Source of the DNA: Bacteroidota bacterium
Lineage (GTDB): Bacteria; Bacteroidota; Bacteroidia; Bacteroidales; SZUA-534
Length of the DNA stretch: 32,585 nucleotides
Direction: 5' to 3'
Assembly (NCBI GenBank): GCA_003250355.1
Contig: QKGS01000096.1
Span: 1 to 32,585, forward strand
Position numbers and translations under genes: made by a program. A model generated the notes under the pieces. That model did no database searches. It was not told where the DNA came from and saw only the letters and a program-made list of their open reading frames with translations. Positions 14,943 to 24,606 of the stretch are shown piece by piece. Position 1 is the stretch's first letter, and each line of letters opens with the position of its first letter.

Positions 14943-15995
14943 ATGGAACCGGTTTTCGATTTTACTGAAGTTATTTTAAATAAAATAGTTGTTCACAACA
15001 TTGGCAAACGCCCCGAAGATGAGGGTGTAAAACTTTCACGTACCGAAATGAATATAACCGACAATGCTGTTGAAGCTATTTTAAAACAATACTTCCTTTC
15101 CAACTTTAAATCCGATTATTTTTTTGGATTTAGCCACGAAAATAACCTCGACATGAATGAAGTGTTTACTTATTCAACTCAAATATTTGAAGACCCCGAC
15201 CTGTTTCTCGACCAATCGATTCACATTGCTAACTTCCTGTACGACAACTCAAATCACCCCAAAATAAAGCCTGGCGAATTATACGTTTGTAAATTCTCAA
15301 ATATGCTTGTTCATGGCGAATACGTTGACGGTATCGGTATTTTTAAATCGGAAACAAAAGATACCTTTATTCGCGTTTATCAAAAAAACGACAACTATGA
15401 GGTAGACTACGATAACGGTATAAACATTAAGAAACTCGATAAAGGGTGCCTTATATTCAACAGTGAAAAAGAGTCGGGATATTTGGTTTCAATTATTGAT
15501 ACAACCAATAAAACCGATGCTGCATACTGGAAAGACGATTTTTTGCAAGTTATGCCACGTGAAAATGAGTGGTACCAAACCAATCAGTTATTAAACCTTT
15601 GTAAAGGGTTCAGCGACAGTATACTTACCGAAGCCAACAATGTAGACAAACAAGACCAGGTTGCATTCCTGAAAAGAACCGAAGCTTTTTTTAATAATAA
15701 CGAAAACTACAACAACGAAGTATTTAAACAAGACGTTATTGGAAACGACATAATTTCTGAAGCTTTTGAAGAGTATAAAAACAACTATGAGATGGAACGC
15801 AATCTTCAACCTGCCGACCAGTTCGAAATATCAAAACCTGCTCTAAAGAGCGGCAAAAAATATTTCCGCAGCATAATTAAACTCGACAAAAACTTTCACA
15901 TATACGTTCACTCAAACCCCGATTATATTGAAAAAGGGCTCGATAATACTAAGGGCTTAAAATTCTACAAACTGTATTTTCACGATGAAGCCTAA
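14943..15995 (+). CDS. Nucleoid-associated protein, NdpA/YejK-like 37-kDa family
   Basis: The protein has 350 residues, the usual length for the family. It starts DFTEVILNKIVVHNIGKRPE, followed by the LSRTEMNITDNAVEAILKQY stretch, a GELYVCKFSNM strand and a long middle with NYNNEVFKQDVIGN, and it ends in KLDKNFHIYVHSNPDYIEKG. These are features of PF04245 proteins, which bind DNA non-specifically and are found with the nucleoid. Bacteroidota members are diverged from E. coli YejK and their role is inferred. No signal or membrane segment. Single gene with its own -7 box. Confidence 0.82.
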   Translation: MEPVFDFTEVILNKIVVHNIGKRPEDEGVKLSRTEMNITDNAVEAILKQYFLSNFKSDYFFGFSHENNLDMNEVFTYSTQIFEDPDLFLDQSIHIANFLYDNSNHPKIKPGELYVCKFSNMLVHGEYVDGIGIFKSETKDTFIRVYQKNDNYEVDYDNGINIKKLDKGCLIFNSEKESGYLVSIIDTTNKTDAAYWKDDFLQVMPRENEWYQTNQLLNLCKGFSDSILTEANNVDKQDQVAFLKRTEAFFNNNENYNNEVFKQDVIGNDIISEAFEEYKNNYEMERNLQPADQFEISKPALKSGKKYFRSIIKLDKNFHIYVHSNPDYIEKGLDNTKGLKFYKLYFHDEA

Positions 15996-16157
15996 ACCTT
16001 ATGATTTCATTTGTTCATTATTTCATTTAGTATGATAATTATCTGAACATTGGATTAAAGTGACATACACATATAACACCAGGGCATTTTGTTTTACAAA
16101 AACACATTCAATGCAAGAACAACAGTCTGCTTCTTGAATTTACATATTTTCAAATTT

Positions 16158-16175
16158 TCTCATATTATAATGAGA
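16158..16175. terminator. Weak hairpin between convergent genes
   Basis: TCTCAT and ATGAGA (6-base stem, 6-base loop) lie in the gap between two converging genes at 15995 and 16199. AT-rich and short, so only a possible terminator. Confidence 0.25.
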
Positions 16176-16198
16176 TTATAAAATTATGACCCAATGAA

Positions 16199-16915
16199 TT
16201 AATGAAAATATGCTTCCGCTACTTCTAACTTTTCAATAGTTCCTATATCGAACCAGTACGTTTGGTTGTGATTATAGCAACTGATAGTTTCCCGCTGAGC
16301 AAGTTCTACATACCATTGTATAATATTAAACTTCTTTTGCTCCGGAATATAGTTCAATATCTCGGGGCTGAGTATATGAATACCACTAAAAGCATACTTG
16401 TTTAAACCATCGGAGATTAAGCCTTTCGGCAAAATATCGCCGCTGCTGTCATTAGTCCACCCCTTTAAAATATTATTGCTTGTTAGTAAATACCGGCTTG
16501 TTGACCTATCCCTTACAGCAAGTGTTGCCAGCGATTTGTTTGTATGATGAAACTCCAACATTTTACCATAATCAATACCCGATAATATATCGGCATTTTG
16601 CAATAAAACAGATTCATTACCCATCAATAAACCCGATGCCTTCTTTAACCCTCCTCCCGTATCGAGCAACTCATCGGTCTCATTGGAAATATGAATTTTT
16701 ATGCCAAACGAATTATTTTCTTCAATAAACGAAATTATCCGGTTTGCCAAATGGTGTACATTTATTACTATTTCTGTTACCCCTGCACTTATTGCTTTCT
16801 CAATATTATGCTGCAACAAAGGCTTTCCATTAACTTTTACTAAAGCTTTAGGTATGGTTTCAGTAAGTGGCTTTAAGCGGGTACCTAAACCTGCCGCAAA
16901 TATCATTGCTTTCAT
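16199..16915 (-). CDS. Sugar-1-phosphate nucleotidyltransferase (MurU-like)
   Basis: The protein has 238 residues. The N-terminus MKAMIFAAGLGTRLKPLTE with PKALVKVNGKPL is the nucleotide-binding signature of NTP-transferases. NADIL (about residue 111) supplies the metal-binding aspartate, and a final YWFDIGTIEKL block closes the fold. The closest match in layout is MurU, which makes UDP-MurNAc from MurNAc-1-phosphate; mannose- or glucose-1-phosphate enzymes are the alternatives. The upstream gene is an AmgK-type sugar kinase fused to RapZ-C, and AmgK plus MurU form a known cell-wall recycling route, so context favours MurU. A 53-residue gene lies between them. Confidence 0.75.
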   Translation of the reverse strand: MKAMIFAAGLGTRLKPLTETIPKALVKVNGKPLLQHNIEKAISAGVTEIVINVHHLANRIISFIEENNSFGIKIHISNETDELLDTGGGLKKASGLLMGNESVLLQNADILSGIDYGKMLEFHHTNKSLATLAVRDRSTSRYLLTSNNILKGWTNDSSGDILPKGLISDGLNKYAFSGIHILSPEILNYIPEQKKFNIIQWYVELAQRETISCYNHNQTYWFDIGTIEKLEVAEAYFH

Positions 16916-16933
16916 ATATTATTCAGATAACGA

Positions 16934-17095
16934 CTAAATATCGGGGCAAATTCTAAGTTCCGAAAATGAAAACTTCACTTTCTTAGCTTTACAAAGCTTG
17001 CCCTTTTTATTCGACAACCTTTTACATTTTAAACATACAAACTTATATGTTTTGGGCTCTTTATACTTCTTTTTTCTACACTTTTTCTTACTCAT
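16934..17095 (-). CDS. 53-residue basic CxxC protein, translationally coupled
   Basis: This frame is below the length usually tracked. The ATG at 17095 overlaps the stop of the RapZ-C fusion gene by eight bases, and its TAG ends 18 bases before the nucleotidyltransferase start. The protein is lysine-rich, with cysteines at 6, 21, 24, 35 and 50, including a CLKC pair (residues 21-24) and LCKAKK. This suggests a zinc-ribbon-like fold. Coupled overlap, tight spacing and clean cysteine pattern argue that it is real. I do not recognise a named family; function unknown, possibly linked to amino-sugar recycling through its neighbours. Confidence 0.62.
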   Translation of the reverse strand: MSKKKCRKKKYKEPKTYKFVCLKCKRLSNKKGKLCKAKKVKFSFSELRICPDI

Positions 17096-18512
17096 ATTCT
17101 TCGAATATATCTTGCTCTCTATGCCATAAAACCACTTTTATATCATATTTGTTCACAATATATTTTGCAAAAGCTTCGGCACTATAAACCGACCGGTGCT
17201 GCCCTCCTGTACACCCAAAGCTTACACTCAAATGATCAAACTTTCGTTCTATATAATTTTCAACAGTTAACTCTGTTACTTTTATAACATTTTCAACAAA
17301 CTCATCGATACCTGTCGATTTAAAAAATTCAATAACCTGATTATCTCTCCCTGTTAAACTCTTGTATTCATTATATCGCCCCGGATTATCTATTCCGCGA
17401 CAATCAAATACAAATCCTCCTCCATTACCCGAAGGGTCAACAGGATACCCTTTTTTATATGAAAAACTTGTTACCCTTACAGTTAACTTATCAACTTTCG
17501 CAAATACCTCATCTTTAGGAACTTTTAGTATTGATGCTAACTCTTTCAAATAAGGCAAACTAACCGGCACATTACTGTCATTAAGCAAAAATTTCAGGTT
17601 TTCTATTGCATATGGTATACTTTGAATAAAATGTGGTTTACGCTCGTAATATCCCCTAAAACCATATGCACCAAGCACTTGTAATGTTCGCTGCAATGCG
17701 AATCCGTAAAAACTCTTTTTTAGGTATTCATTAGAAATATTTCGTACCTCCTGAACCTTTTTACAATAAAAATCGAACAATTCTTTTCGGGTTTCATTAG
17801 GTATTTGAGCCTTTGCCTGAAACAACAACGAAGCGGCATCGTAACAAATTGGTCCCTCCATTCCACCTTGAAAATCGATAAAATAAACCGCACCATTTTT
17901 CAATAGAATATTTCGCGACTGAAAATCGCGAAACATAAACCCCTCTGTATCAAGTGTCGCCAAAAAATCAATTAGTACATCAAAGTCGGCTTGCAATTTG
18001 TACTCATCGAACTCTATACCGGTTAATTTCAAGTAATTGTATTTAAAATAATTCAAATCCCATGTTATTGGTGTTCTTTCAAATTTTTTCACCGGATAAC
18101 AATACGAATAATCAATACTACTACCTGCTACCAGCTGCATTTTAACCAACTCTTCCAAAGCATTTTTATACAAATTTAAAACTACATCGGTTAACTTACC
18201 GTTACACTCAATAACCCTATTGTACAAAGAATCATTACCAATATCCTCAACCAAATAATATAAACCGTCGGCAGAAACAGAAAGAATATCGGGAACCGAA
18301 ACATTATTTTGTTTAAAATGTCGGGTAAACTCAATATAGGCTTTATTCTCTTGCACTTTCGGATTAAAAACCCCTAATACCGACTCATTATTATAAGTCA
18401 TTCTAAAGTATCTTCTATCCGACCCGCTCAGTGGTAAAGCCAACATTGAAGCAGGCTCACACCCTGCATGTTCTTTAAATAATTTTACTAATTCCCTATT
18501 CTCTGATTCCAT
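17088..18512 (-). CDS. Amino-sugar kinase (AmgK/APH fold) fused to a RapZ C-terminal domain
   Basis: The protein has 474 residues in two parts. Residues 1-330 are an aminoglycoside-phosphotransferase-like kinase: SGSDRRYFRMTYNNESVLGV is the nucleotide loop, FMFRDFQSRNILL the catalytic loop (D then N) and VYFIDFQGGMEGP the metal-binding aspartate. From about 347 (TVRVTSFSYKKGYP) to the end is the RapZ C-terminal domain, with GFVFDCRGIDNPGR and FGCTGGQHRSVYSAE. In E. coli this domain senses glucosamine-6-phosphate. Together with the MurU-like gene downstream, the kinase likely makes MurNAc/GlcNAc-1-phosphate from salvaged sugars. The RapZ N-terminal GTPase-like domain is absent. Databases often label such proteins RapZ only. 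Domains sure; substrate inferred. Confidence 0.82.
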   Translation of the reverse strand: MESENRELVKLFKEHAGCEPASMLALPLSGSDRRYFRMTYNNESVLGVFNPKVQENKAYIEFTRHFKQNNVSVPDILSVSADGLYYLVEDIGNDSLYNRVIECNGKLTDVVLNLYKNALEELVKMQLVAGSSIDYSYCYPVKKFERTPITWDLNYFKYNYLKLTGIEFDEYKLQADFDVLIDFLATLDTEGFMFRDFQSRNILLKNGAVYFIDFQGGMEGPICYDAASLLFQAKAQIPNETRKELFDFYCKKVQEVRNISNEYLKKSFYGFALQRTLQVLGAYGFRGYYERKPHFIQSIPYAIENLKFLLNDSNVPVSLPYLKELASILKVPKDEVFAKVDKLTVRVTSFSYKKGYPVDPSGNGGGFVFDCRGIDNPGRYNEYKSLTGRDNQVIEFFKSTGIDEFVENVIKVTELTVENYIERKFDHLSVSFGCTGGQHRSVYSAEAFAKYIVNKYDIKVVLWHREQDIFEEYE

Positions 18513-18666
18513 TACTTATTATTTTCAGCAAAACTAAGTATTCATTTTAAAAAATAGTTAATATGCTTATATTTAACCTGTTTTATTCTAAATAAAACAA
18601 CTAAAGCAGACTTTAATATTGGTATTCAATAACAAAGTCAAAATATCACCGAACTAAACTAAACTA

Positions 18667-21600
18667 ATGAAAAAAATAATATTTACCCTAATAGTCTCTA
18701 TTATATACTCAACATACTTTTGGGGCCAAGACCAACAGAAAGACGTTGTATTTGAACAAATAACCAATGAAAGCGGACGCAGTTTGGGTTTTATAACAGG
18801 TATAGTGCAAGACCAAAACGGATTTATGTGGTTCTCGACCAGAAAAGGTCTTTACCGCTACAACGGTTATTCATATAAACTTTTCAGAAATAACCGTACC
18901 GACAGCCTATCACTCCCATTTAACGACATTGCACACTTATATTACGACAACAACAACACTCTTTGGCTTAGACATTACGATGAATTAGCTCCATTCAAAG
19001 ACGAAAAAAGAATTTACACTATCGACAGCATTACAAAACACAAATACGATATAGAAGTAAAAATAGTTCAAGACAAATACGGCAACTATTGGGTAGGCCC
19101 TACCGGCGACGGTTTATATATGTATAATAAAGAAGAAAATGTATTTCGTAAATTCACCTGCCCCCCTCCCACTTACACAAAACAATCATGGCACTTTTTC
19201 GACTCTGTTCTTAACCGCGACGAAGGCATAGCCTGCATTGAAAACCCCGGCAACAACTGCAACACCAATTTTAGCTTCACAATACCCGCCGATGGATATT
19301 ACTTTGTAGCATCGTCGGGCGAAATAGACAAATATGGCAAATACGACTTCGGCTCTCTATATAAAGGCAATGAACTTATTTGGGAACTAAGCAATTCCAG
19401 TATGTGGGCCGGGGCTAACCTGAAAAACCGTTTTGAAGTAAAACCACTATTTCTGAAAAAAGGAAAATACTCTATCCGCTATAAATCAGATATGGCTCAC
19501 TCTTGCTCGCAATGGGAAGGTGAAGCTCCCAATAAAATAAGCTTTTGCGGAATTAAAATTGTTGAAATAAACAAAAATGAATTCAAAAAAATAATCGACA
19601 ACATTGAAATAGAAAAAGACAGCAATTACATTAATACCAACAAAATAAAAGATATTATTATTGATAAAAATGGCCGTTTTTGGGCATTAACAAATATTGG
19701 TATTGAACAGTTCAATTATAAAACCGGAAGCTTCTCTTTCCACCCAATTAACTTCAACGAAGTATTTGGATCAAATATGGAAAATGAATACATGAATATT
19801 TTTCGTAATAAAACAGGGCAATTTTGGATTGGCTCTATGCATGGATTATTAATGCACGACCACCTTTGGGGTCGCAATCTGGTTTTTCAAAATAGCGAAA
19901 ACACAGAAGTACTCACCAGCAACTCAATATATTCTGTATTTGAAGACTCACGAAGCAATATTTGGATAGGTACCGACAACGGAATAAATATTTATAATCC
20001 TGAACGAAAAACTATTGAAAAAATTCAGGCTAACAACAAAAACCGCCTTTACGACAACCGCATAATACAAATATTTGAAGACGACTCCAAAAACCTGTGG
20101 GTAGCAACATTTGAAGGATTAAACCGCCTGATAAAAGACCCTTTTGTATTTACCAACCTGGGTTACAATGCTATTCACACCTTTCCTGCCTACCACGATT
20201 CATATTCCAATATTTGGTACACTCTGGAGAACAAAATATACCGATATTCACGTACACTTACTGTTCAGGACGAATACAAACTACCCGATTACCTGTTTAG
20301 CACCGACAACTTTTCGGGCGATAAATTCTATTCGGTTGCCGATATGGCTGCAACTAAAAACAATAACCTATGGATAGCTACCGATAACAGAGTAAGCAAA
20401 TTCAACCAAAACAACCGAAAAATTGAATTTTCATACCCAACCGGTGCCGTTATTGTCAATACAGACAGTATTAAAGACCGTGTTTCACACGTATGCTACA
20501 TAAAAAAAAGCAACGAAGTATTTTCATTCAGCCCCAAAGGTATTTTCAGTATCAATGATTCTACAAATAAAAGAACATCATTTACCCCCTTCCCTATTTT
20601 AGTCGATTTTATTGATGAAGTTGACGTAAACTATGTTAAAAACATAATTCTAGATAATAATGAAGATATTTGGATAAGAACCGCCGATGGAATTTCCAAA
20701 TTCACAACTTCAAACCATTCTCTCAAATCATTCTATGAATTTGATTATAAAATAAAAGGTGGCCCTATTTCAAAAGGTGAAATGGCTATTGACAAAAGTG
20801 GTAATATTTGGTTCTCGGCTCTACCCAATATTTACAAAATTATCCCCCACCTCGATTCTGTTCAGCAGTTTACCTGTAACTATGAACACGACTGGGGTAC
20901 TTCAAATGTGAAAATAGGTAATGGCATTATTTGGATATACGGAACCAACGGCGTATATATGTTCAGCGAAAATGACAATTCGTTCAAATACATTTCTATC
21001 GACAACGGACTTATTGACAATAATATCAACAGCCTGTTTGAAGACAGTCTCGGATATATTTGGTTTACAAGCCTTAAAGGGCTATCGAAATACGACATAA
21101 AAGACAACAACTGTAAAAATTTCTTTACCTCAGCCGATTTTACCACTCATAGATTTCTAGGCAATCCAAACGATTTTTATGTTAATTCAAATGAAAAAAT
21201 ACTCTTCACCACTAACGGTTTTATTTCATTTTACCCCGACAGTATTAACCTTAGTATTCCCAGAGTTGTAATTGACCGCTTTACCATAAGAGGCAAAGAC
21301 TACCCGCTCGATAGTCTTCCATATTACAAACGAAATATTAAATTAAAATATAACCAAAACTTTATTGGAATTGAATTTGCTGTTCTCGACTATACCGAAC
21401 CATCGGCAAACCAGTATCAGTATATTTTAGAAGGTTTGGAAGACGAATGGAACAAAACCGATGCCAATAACCGAAAAGCCAACTATTCGGGTATAGCTCC
21501 GGGTAAATATAAATTCAGGGTAATAGGTTCCAACAACGATAAAACATGGAATATTGAGGGTGCTGAAATAACTATAATTATCACTCCTCCATGGTATAAA

Positions 21601-22536
21601 ACCATTCTTGCTTACATTTTTTACGCTATTCTTATTACTGTTTCTATTGTTTTATTTATAAAAATAAGGGAACGCCAATTAAAAGAAGAAAAACGTGTTC
21701 TTGAAGAAAAAGTGAAAGAGCGAACCCGCGAAATAGAAAAACAAAAAGAAGAACTAGCGCACAAAAACAAAGATATTCTTGACAGTTTGCGATACGCCAA
21801 ACGTATTCAACACGCTATTTTACCATCGCTTGAAAAAAACACCCAAAACCTCTCTGACCATTTTCTTCTGTGGCGTCCTCAAAATATTGTAAGTGGCGAT
21901 TATCACTGGTCGGCACACCACGAAAACCTTACTCTTATTGTTGCTGCCGATTGTACCGGACACGGTGTGCCGGGTGCTTTTATGAGTATGCTTGGCGTAG
22001 CATTTTTAAATGACATTGTAAACAATAAAAATGTTGTCGACCCCGATAAAATACTCAATATATTACGTAATCAAATAATTCGCCAGTTGAGTCAAGAGGT
22101 AGAAGGCAATGAAAACGGCGAAGGGGCTAAAGACGGTATGGATCTTTCGCTTTATGTTATTGACCACTCAAATATGAAATTACAATTTGCAGGTGCATAC
22201 AACCCGCTTTATATTATACGTGATGCCGAACTTACTGAACTCAAAGCCGATAAAATGCCTATCGGAAATCACATAAAAATAGATACTCCATTTACCGTAA
22301 AAGAATTTGAACTTAAAAAAGGCGACTGCCTTTACAACTTCTCCGACGGATATCCCGACCAATTCGGTGGCGAAACCGGTAGAAAATTTATGACCAAAAA
22401 CTTTAAAATACTACTTACCGAAATATATAATAAACCTATGAGCGAACAACGCGAAATTCTTAATTCCCGTATTGAAGAATGGATGGGAAATGAAGAACAA
22501 ATAGACGATATTATTATTGTTGGAGTAAGAGTATAA
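18667..22536 (+). CDS. Propeller sensor with transmembrane segment and SpoIIE-type phosphatase
   Basis: The protein has 1289 residues. A signal peptide (MKKIIFTLIVSIIYSTYFWG) is followed by periplasmic propeller repeats (GFMWFSTRKGLYRYNG, NIWIGTDNGINIYN, YIWFTSLKGLSKYD). At about 163-300 a different domain is inserted (NFSFTIPADGYYFVASSGE, KKGKYSIRYKSDM). A Y_Y_Y domain (YQYILEGLEDEWNKTD) leads to one membrane helix at about 980-1000, then a coiled coil (residues 1000-1035). The PP2C SpoIIE domain has GDYHW, VAADCTGHGVPGAFMS, DGMDLSLYV and QIDDIIIVGVR. Extracellular signals thus likely control Ser/Thr dephosphorylation, perhaps of an anti-sigma antagonist, instead of a histidine kinase as in hybrid two-component sensors. 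No partner gene is adjacent; folC follows 16 bases later. Confidence 0.88.
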   Translation: MKKIIFTLIVSIIYSTYFWGQDQQKDVVFEQITNESGRSLGFITGIVQDQNGFMWFSTRKGLYRYNGYSYKLFRNNRTDSLSLPFNDIAHLYYDNNNTLWLRHYDELAPFKDEKRIYTIDSITKHKYDIEVKIVQDKYGNYWVGPTGDGLYMYNKEENVFRKFTCPPPTYTKQSWHFFDSVLNRDEGIACIENPGNNCNTNFSFTIPADGYYFVASSGEIDKYGKYDFGSLYKGNELIWELSNSSMWAGANLKNRFEVKPLFLKKGKYSIRYKSDMAHSCSQWEGEAPNKISFCGIKIVEINKNEFKKIIDNIEIEKDSNYINTNKIKDIIIDKNGRFWALTNIGIEQFNYKTGSFSFHPINFNEVFGSNMENEYMNIFRNKTGQFWIGSMHGLLMHDHLWGRNLVFQNSENTEVLTSNSIYSVFEDSRSNIWIGTDNGINIYNPERKTIEKIQANNKNRLYDNRIIQIFEDDSKNLWVATFEGLNRLIKDPFVFTNLGYNAIHTFPAYHDSYSNIWYTLENKIYRYSRTLTVQDEYKLPDYLFSTDNFSGDKFYSVADMAATKNNNLWIATDNRVSKFNQNNRKIEFSYPTGAVIVNTDSIKDRVSHVCYIKKSNEVFSFSPKGIFSINDSTNKRTSFTPFPILVDFIDEVDVNYVKNIILDNNEDIWIRTADGISKFTTSNHSLKSFYEFDYKIKGGPISKGEMAIDKSGNIWFSALPNIYKIIPHLDSVQQFTCNYEHDWGTSNVKIGNGIIWIYGTNGVYMFSENDNSFKYISIDNGLIDNNINSLFEDSLGYIWFTSLKGLSKYDIKDNNCKNFFTSADFTTHRFLGNPNDFYVNSNEKILFTTNGFISFYPDSINLSIPRVVIDRFTIRGKDYPLDSLPYYKRNIKLKYNQNFIGIEFAVLDYTEPSANQYQYILEGLEDEWNKTDANNRKANYSGIAPGKYKFRVIGSNNDKTWNIEGAEITIIITPPWYKTILAYIFYAILITVSIVLFIKIRERQLKEEKRVLEEKVKERTREIEKQKEELAHKNKDILDSLRYAKRIQHAILPSLEKNTQNLSDHFLLWRPQNIVSGDYHWSAHHENLTLIVAADCTGHGVPGAFMSMLGVAFLNDIVNNKNVVDPDKILNILRNQIIRQLSQEVEGNENGEGAKDGMDLSLYVIDHSNMKLQFAGAYNPLYIIRDAELTELKADKMPIGNHIKIDTPFTVKEFELKKGDCLYNFSDGYPDQFGGETGRKFMTKNFKILLTEIYNKPMSEQREILNSRIEEWMGNEEQIDDIIIVGVRV

Positions 22537-22552
22537 CTAAATACCATTTCTT

Positions 22553-23836
22553 ATGACATATAAAGAAACCACCGAGTATTTGTTCAATTTGTTACCCGTT
22601 TTTCAACGCGATGGCAAAGCTGCATACAAAAACAATCTTGACAATACCATAGCTCTCGACAACTACTTTGGAAATCCTCACAAATACTTTAAAAGTATAC
22701 ATATTGCCGGAACCAACGGAAAAGGGTCTACCTCACATATGATATCGTCGGTACTGCAAACCGCCGGTCTGAAAACAGGACTATACACGTCGCCACACCT
22801 TAAAGATTTCAGAGAACGTATTAAAATAAACGGAATACCTGTTTCTGAAAATGATATTGTTGAGTTTGTTGGCGAACACTCTAAAATAATTGAACAATTG
22901 CGTCCTTCGTTTTTTGAAATTACCGTAGCTATGGCTTTCTACTTTTTTAAAAAGCATAAAGTAGATATTGCTGTAATTGAAACCGGAATGGGCGGACGAC
23001 TCGACTCTACAAATATTATAACCCCGCTTGTGTCGGCTATTACTCACATAGGTTTTGACCACACACAATTTTTAGGCGATACCATAGAAAAAATAGCAAT
23101 TGAAAAAGCCGGTATCATAAAAAAAATGACTCCTGTTGTAATTGGTGAATGCCCTGCTGAGGCCAAACTTGCCATTAAACGTAAAGCCGAAGAAATGAGT
23201 GCTCCATTCTGTTGTGCCGACGAACGATTACAGGTTAACAACATAAAACAAACCAACGACCATCAGGAAATTATTATTAAAAACTCACAAAGTGGAACCA
23301 GTTTCAACTATTCTTTGGATTTAATGGGCGATTATCAACAAAAAAACATATTGGTTGCTCTCACTATTCTTGAAATACTAACTCCTATGCTGGGCATTGA
23401 AAAACAGCATATTGTACAAGGCTTATGCATTGTTGCCGAAAATACCGGACTTATGGGGCGTTGGCAAACCATAAATAAAAAACCACTCACTATTTGCGAT
23501 ACCGGACACAATATCGACGGGCTTCGATTTGTTACAAACCAGCTTAAAAAACTGGAATACAATAAACTTCACCTTGTTATTGGTTTTTCGAACGATAAAA
23601 ACATTGAAGAGCTAATAAGCCTATTCCCCGACAATGCTCTATATTACTTCTGCAAACCCGATATTCCGCGTTGCGAAAGTGCCGATAAGCTTTATGAAAC
23701 AGGAATAAAACTCAACCGAAATTCGCTAAAATTTAACAGTGTAAAAGAAGCTTTTTCGCAGGCAAATTTGAATTCAGCCCACGATGATATTATATTTGTT
23801 GGTGGCAGCACTTTTGTTGTTGCTGAAATTGTATAA
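22553..23836 (+). CDS. folC: Folylpolyglutamate synthase / dihydrofolate synthase
   Basis: The protein has 427 residues, the normal length. The ATP loop HIAGTNGKGSTSHM (about 58-70) and GLYTSPHLKDFRERI are FolC signatures, followed by VIETGMGGRLDSTN, the ITHIGFDHTQFLG stretch with DHTQFLGDT, and ICDTGHNIDGL. The enzyme adds glutamate to dihydropteroate and to folates in the cytoplasm. It follows the SpoIIE sensor by 16 bases and precedes the TonB-C-like gene by 16, so all three may be one transcript, although their functions are unrelated. Confidence 0.93.
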   Translation: MTYKETTEYLFNLLPVFQRDGKAAYKNNLDNTIALDNYFGNPHKYFKSIHIAGTNGKGSTSHMISSVLQTAGLKTGLYTSPHLKDFRERIKINGIPVSENDIVEFVGEHSKIIEQLRPSFFEITVAMAFYFFKKHKVDIAVIETGMGGRLDSTNIITPLVSAITHIGFDHTQFLGDTIEKIAIEKAGIIKKMTPVVIGECPAEAKLAIKRKAEEMSAPFCCADERLQVNNIKQTNDHQEIIIKNSQSGTSFNYSLDLMGDYQQKNILVALTILEILTPMLGIEKQHIVQGLCIVAENTGLMGRWQTINKKPLTICDTGHNIDGLRFVTNQLKKLEYNKLHLVIGFSNDKNIEELISLFPDNALYYFCKPDIPRCESADKLYETGIKLNRNSLKFNSVKEAFSQANLNSAHDDIIFVGGSTFVVAEIV

Positions 23837-23852
23837 TCTTAACTTAATATAA

Positions 23853-24377
23853 ATGAAAAAATTCACAACATTTATTGTAGCAATACTAATATCAACTATT
23901 GCCGTTTCTCAAAAAATATACTCCGAAAAACTTGTTAATTGTCCATTAAAATTCATACTTGAAGACGAAGAAAAACACGTTGTTTACGAACCCAACGACT
24001 CTGTTATGTGGACCGATTTTCTGAACACTTTCGAAGAAAAAGAGAGAGATAAGTTTAAAGGTATAGTTATGATACAGGTTATGATGGATACAGCTTTTAA
24101 TGCCTGCCTGGTTAGCTATACTAACAAAACCAATGTTAGCGAACGAAAAATGGACATCATAAACCGTGTACAAAATTTGCCGGGCTGGAAACGTTATGCC
24201 ACCGATATGGATGACATTAATATTTGTGCTCTTATATCAATGTATTTCGATGAATATGAAGTAACTGTTACCAGAACAGGGTACAACAGAAATAGTGGCA
24301 AACACCTTATGGAATCGACAATATTTGTACGTAAAGAGAAACCGAAAGAAGAAGTTACTGAAGAACAGAAAAAATAA
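23853..24377 (+). CDS. Exported protein with TonB C-terminal-like fold
   Basis: The protein has 174 residues. A signal peptide (MKKFTTFIVAILISTIAVSQ) is followed by a region that reads like a TonB_C domain: FKGIVMIQVMMDTAFNACLV, then a helix and LPGWKR. The pattern is G.v.v...D..g........ followed by a helix ending in LPGW. The C-terminus is charged (EKPKEEVTEEQKK). No transmembrane anchor other than the signal is seen, so it is likely periplasmic. It is not a complete TonB. It is 16 bases after folC. Function unknown. Confidence 0.65.
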   Translation: MKKFTTFIVAILISTIAVSQKIYSEKLVNCPLKFILEDEEKHVVYEPNDSVMWTDFLNTFEEKERDKFKGIVMIQVMMDTAFNACLVSYTNKTNVSERKMDIINRVQNLPGWKRYATDMDDINICALISMYFDEYEVTVTRTGYNRNSGKHLMESTIFVRKEKPKEEVTEEQKK

Positions 24378-24390
24378 ATAATATGCTTAC

Positions 24391-24606
24391 TTAACTAAGA
24401 CTAAAATAATCTTTATTAGCCCTAAGCCTGAGGTTAGTTATATTTGCTTCACAAGAGTCAATTATTATCATGAACCCGCGCTTATGTATTAGCTGACTCC
24501 CATCTTGAAATGTTTCAACAAGTGCCATATCAGGTTTTATTTCAACTCTGGTTTCAAAATTAATTATATGTCTAACCTTATCTTTCACGGCTTTAGCATA
24601 ATTCAT
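24391..24606 (-). CDS. Small unknown protein of 71 residues
   Basis: The ATG at 24606 (MNYAKAVKDKVRHIINFETR) gives a compact soluble protein; the longer frame from 24678 would add a hydrophobic AT-rich stretch and is less likely. The middle reads VEIKPDMALVETFQDGSQLI and it ends LRLRANKDYFSLS. No family is recognised. It converges on the TonB-C-like gene with 13 bases between them and diverges from the aldo/keto reductase gene. Real but unassigned, in my view. Confidence 0.5.
   Translation of the reverse strand: MNYAKAVKDKVRHIINFETRVEIKPDMALVETFQDGSQLIHKRGFMIIIDSCEANITNLRLRANKDYFSLS

Noticed and set aside
13597-14979. Several plus-strand frames of 65-102 residues opposite the vWA gene
   Set aside because: They are antisense shadows: the minus frame has a signal peptide and vWA motifs, while these have none.
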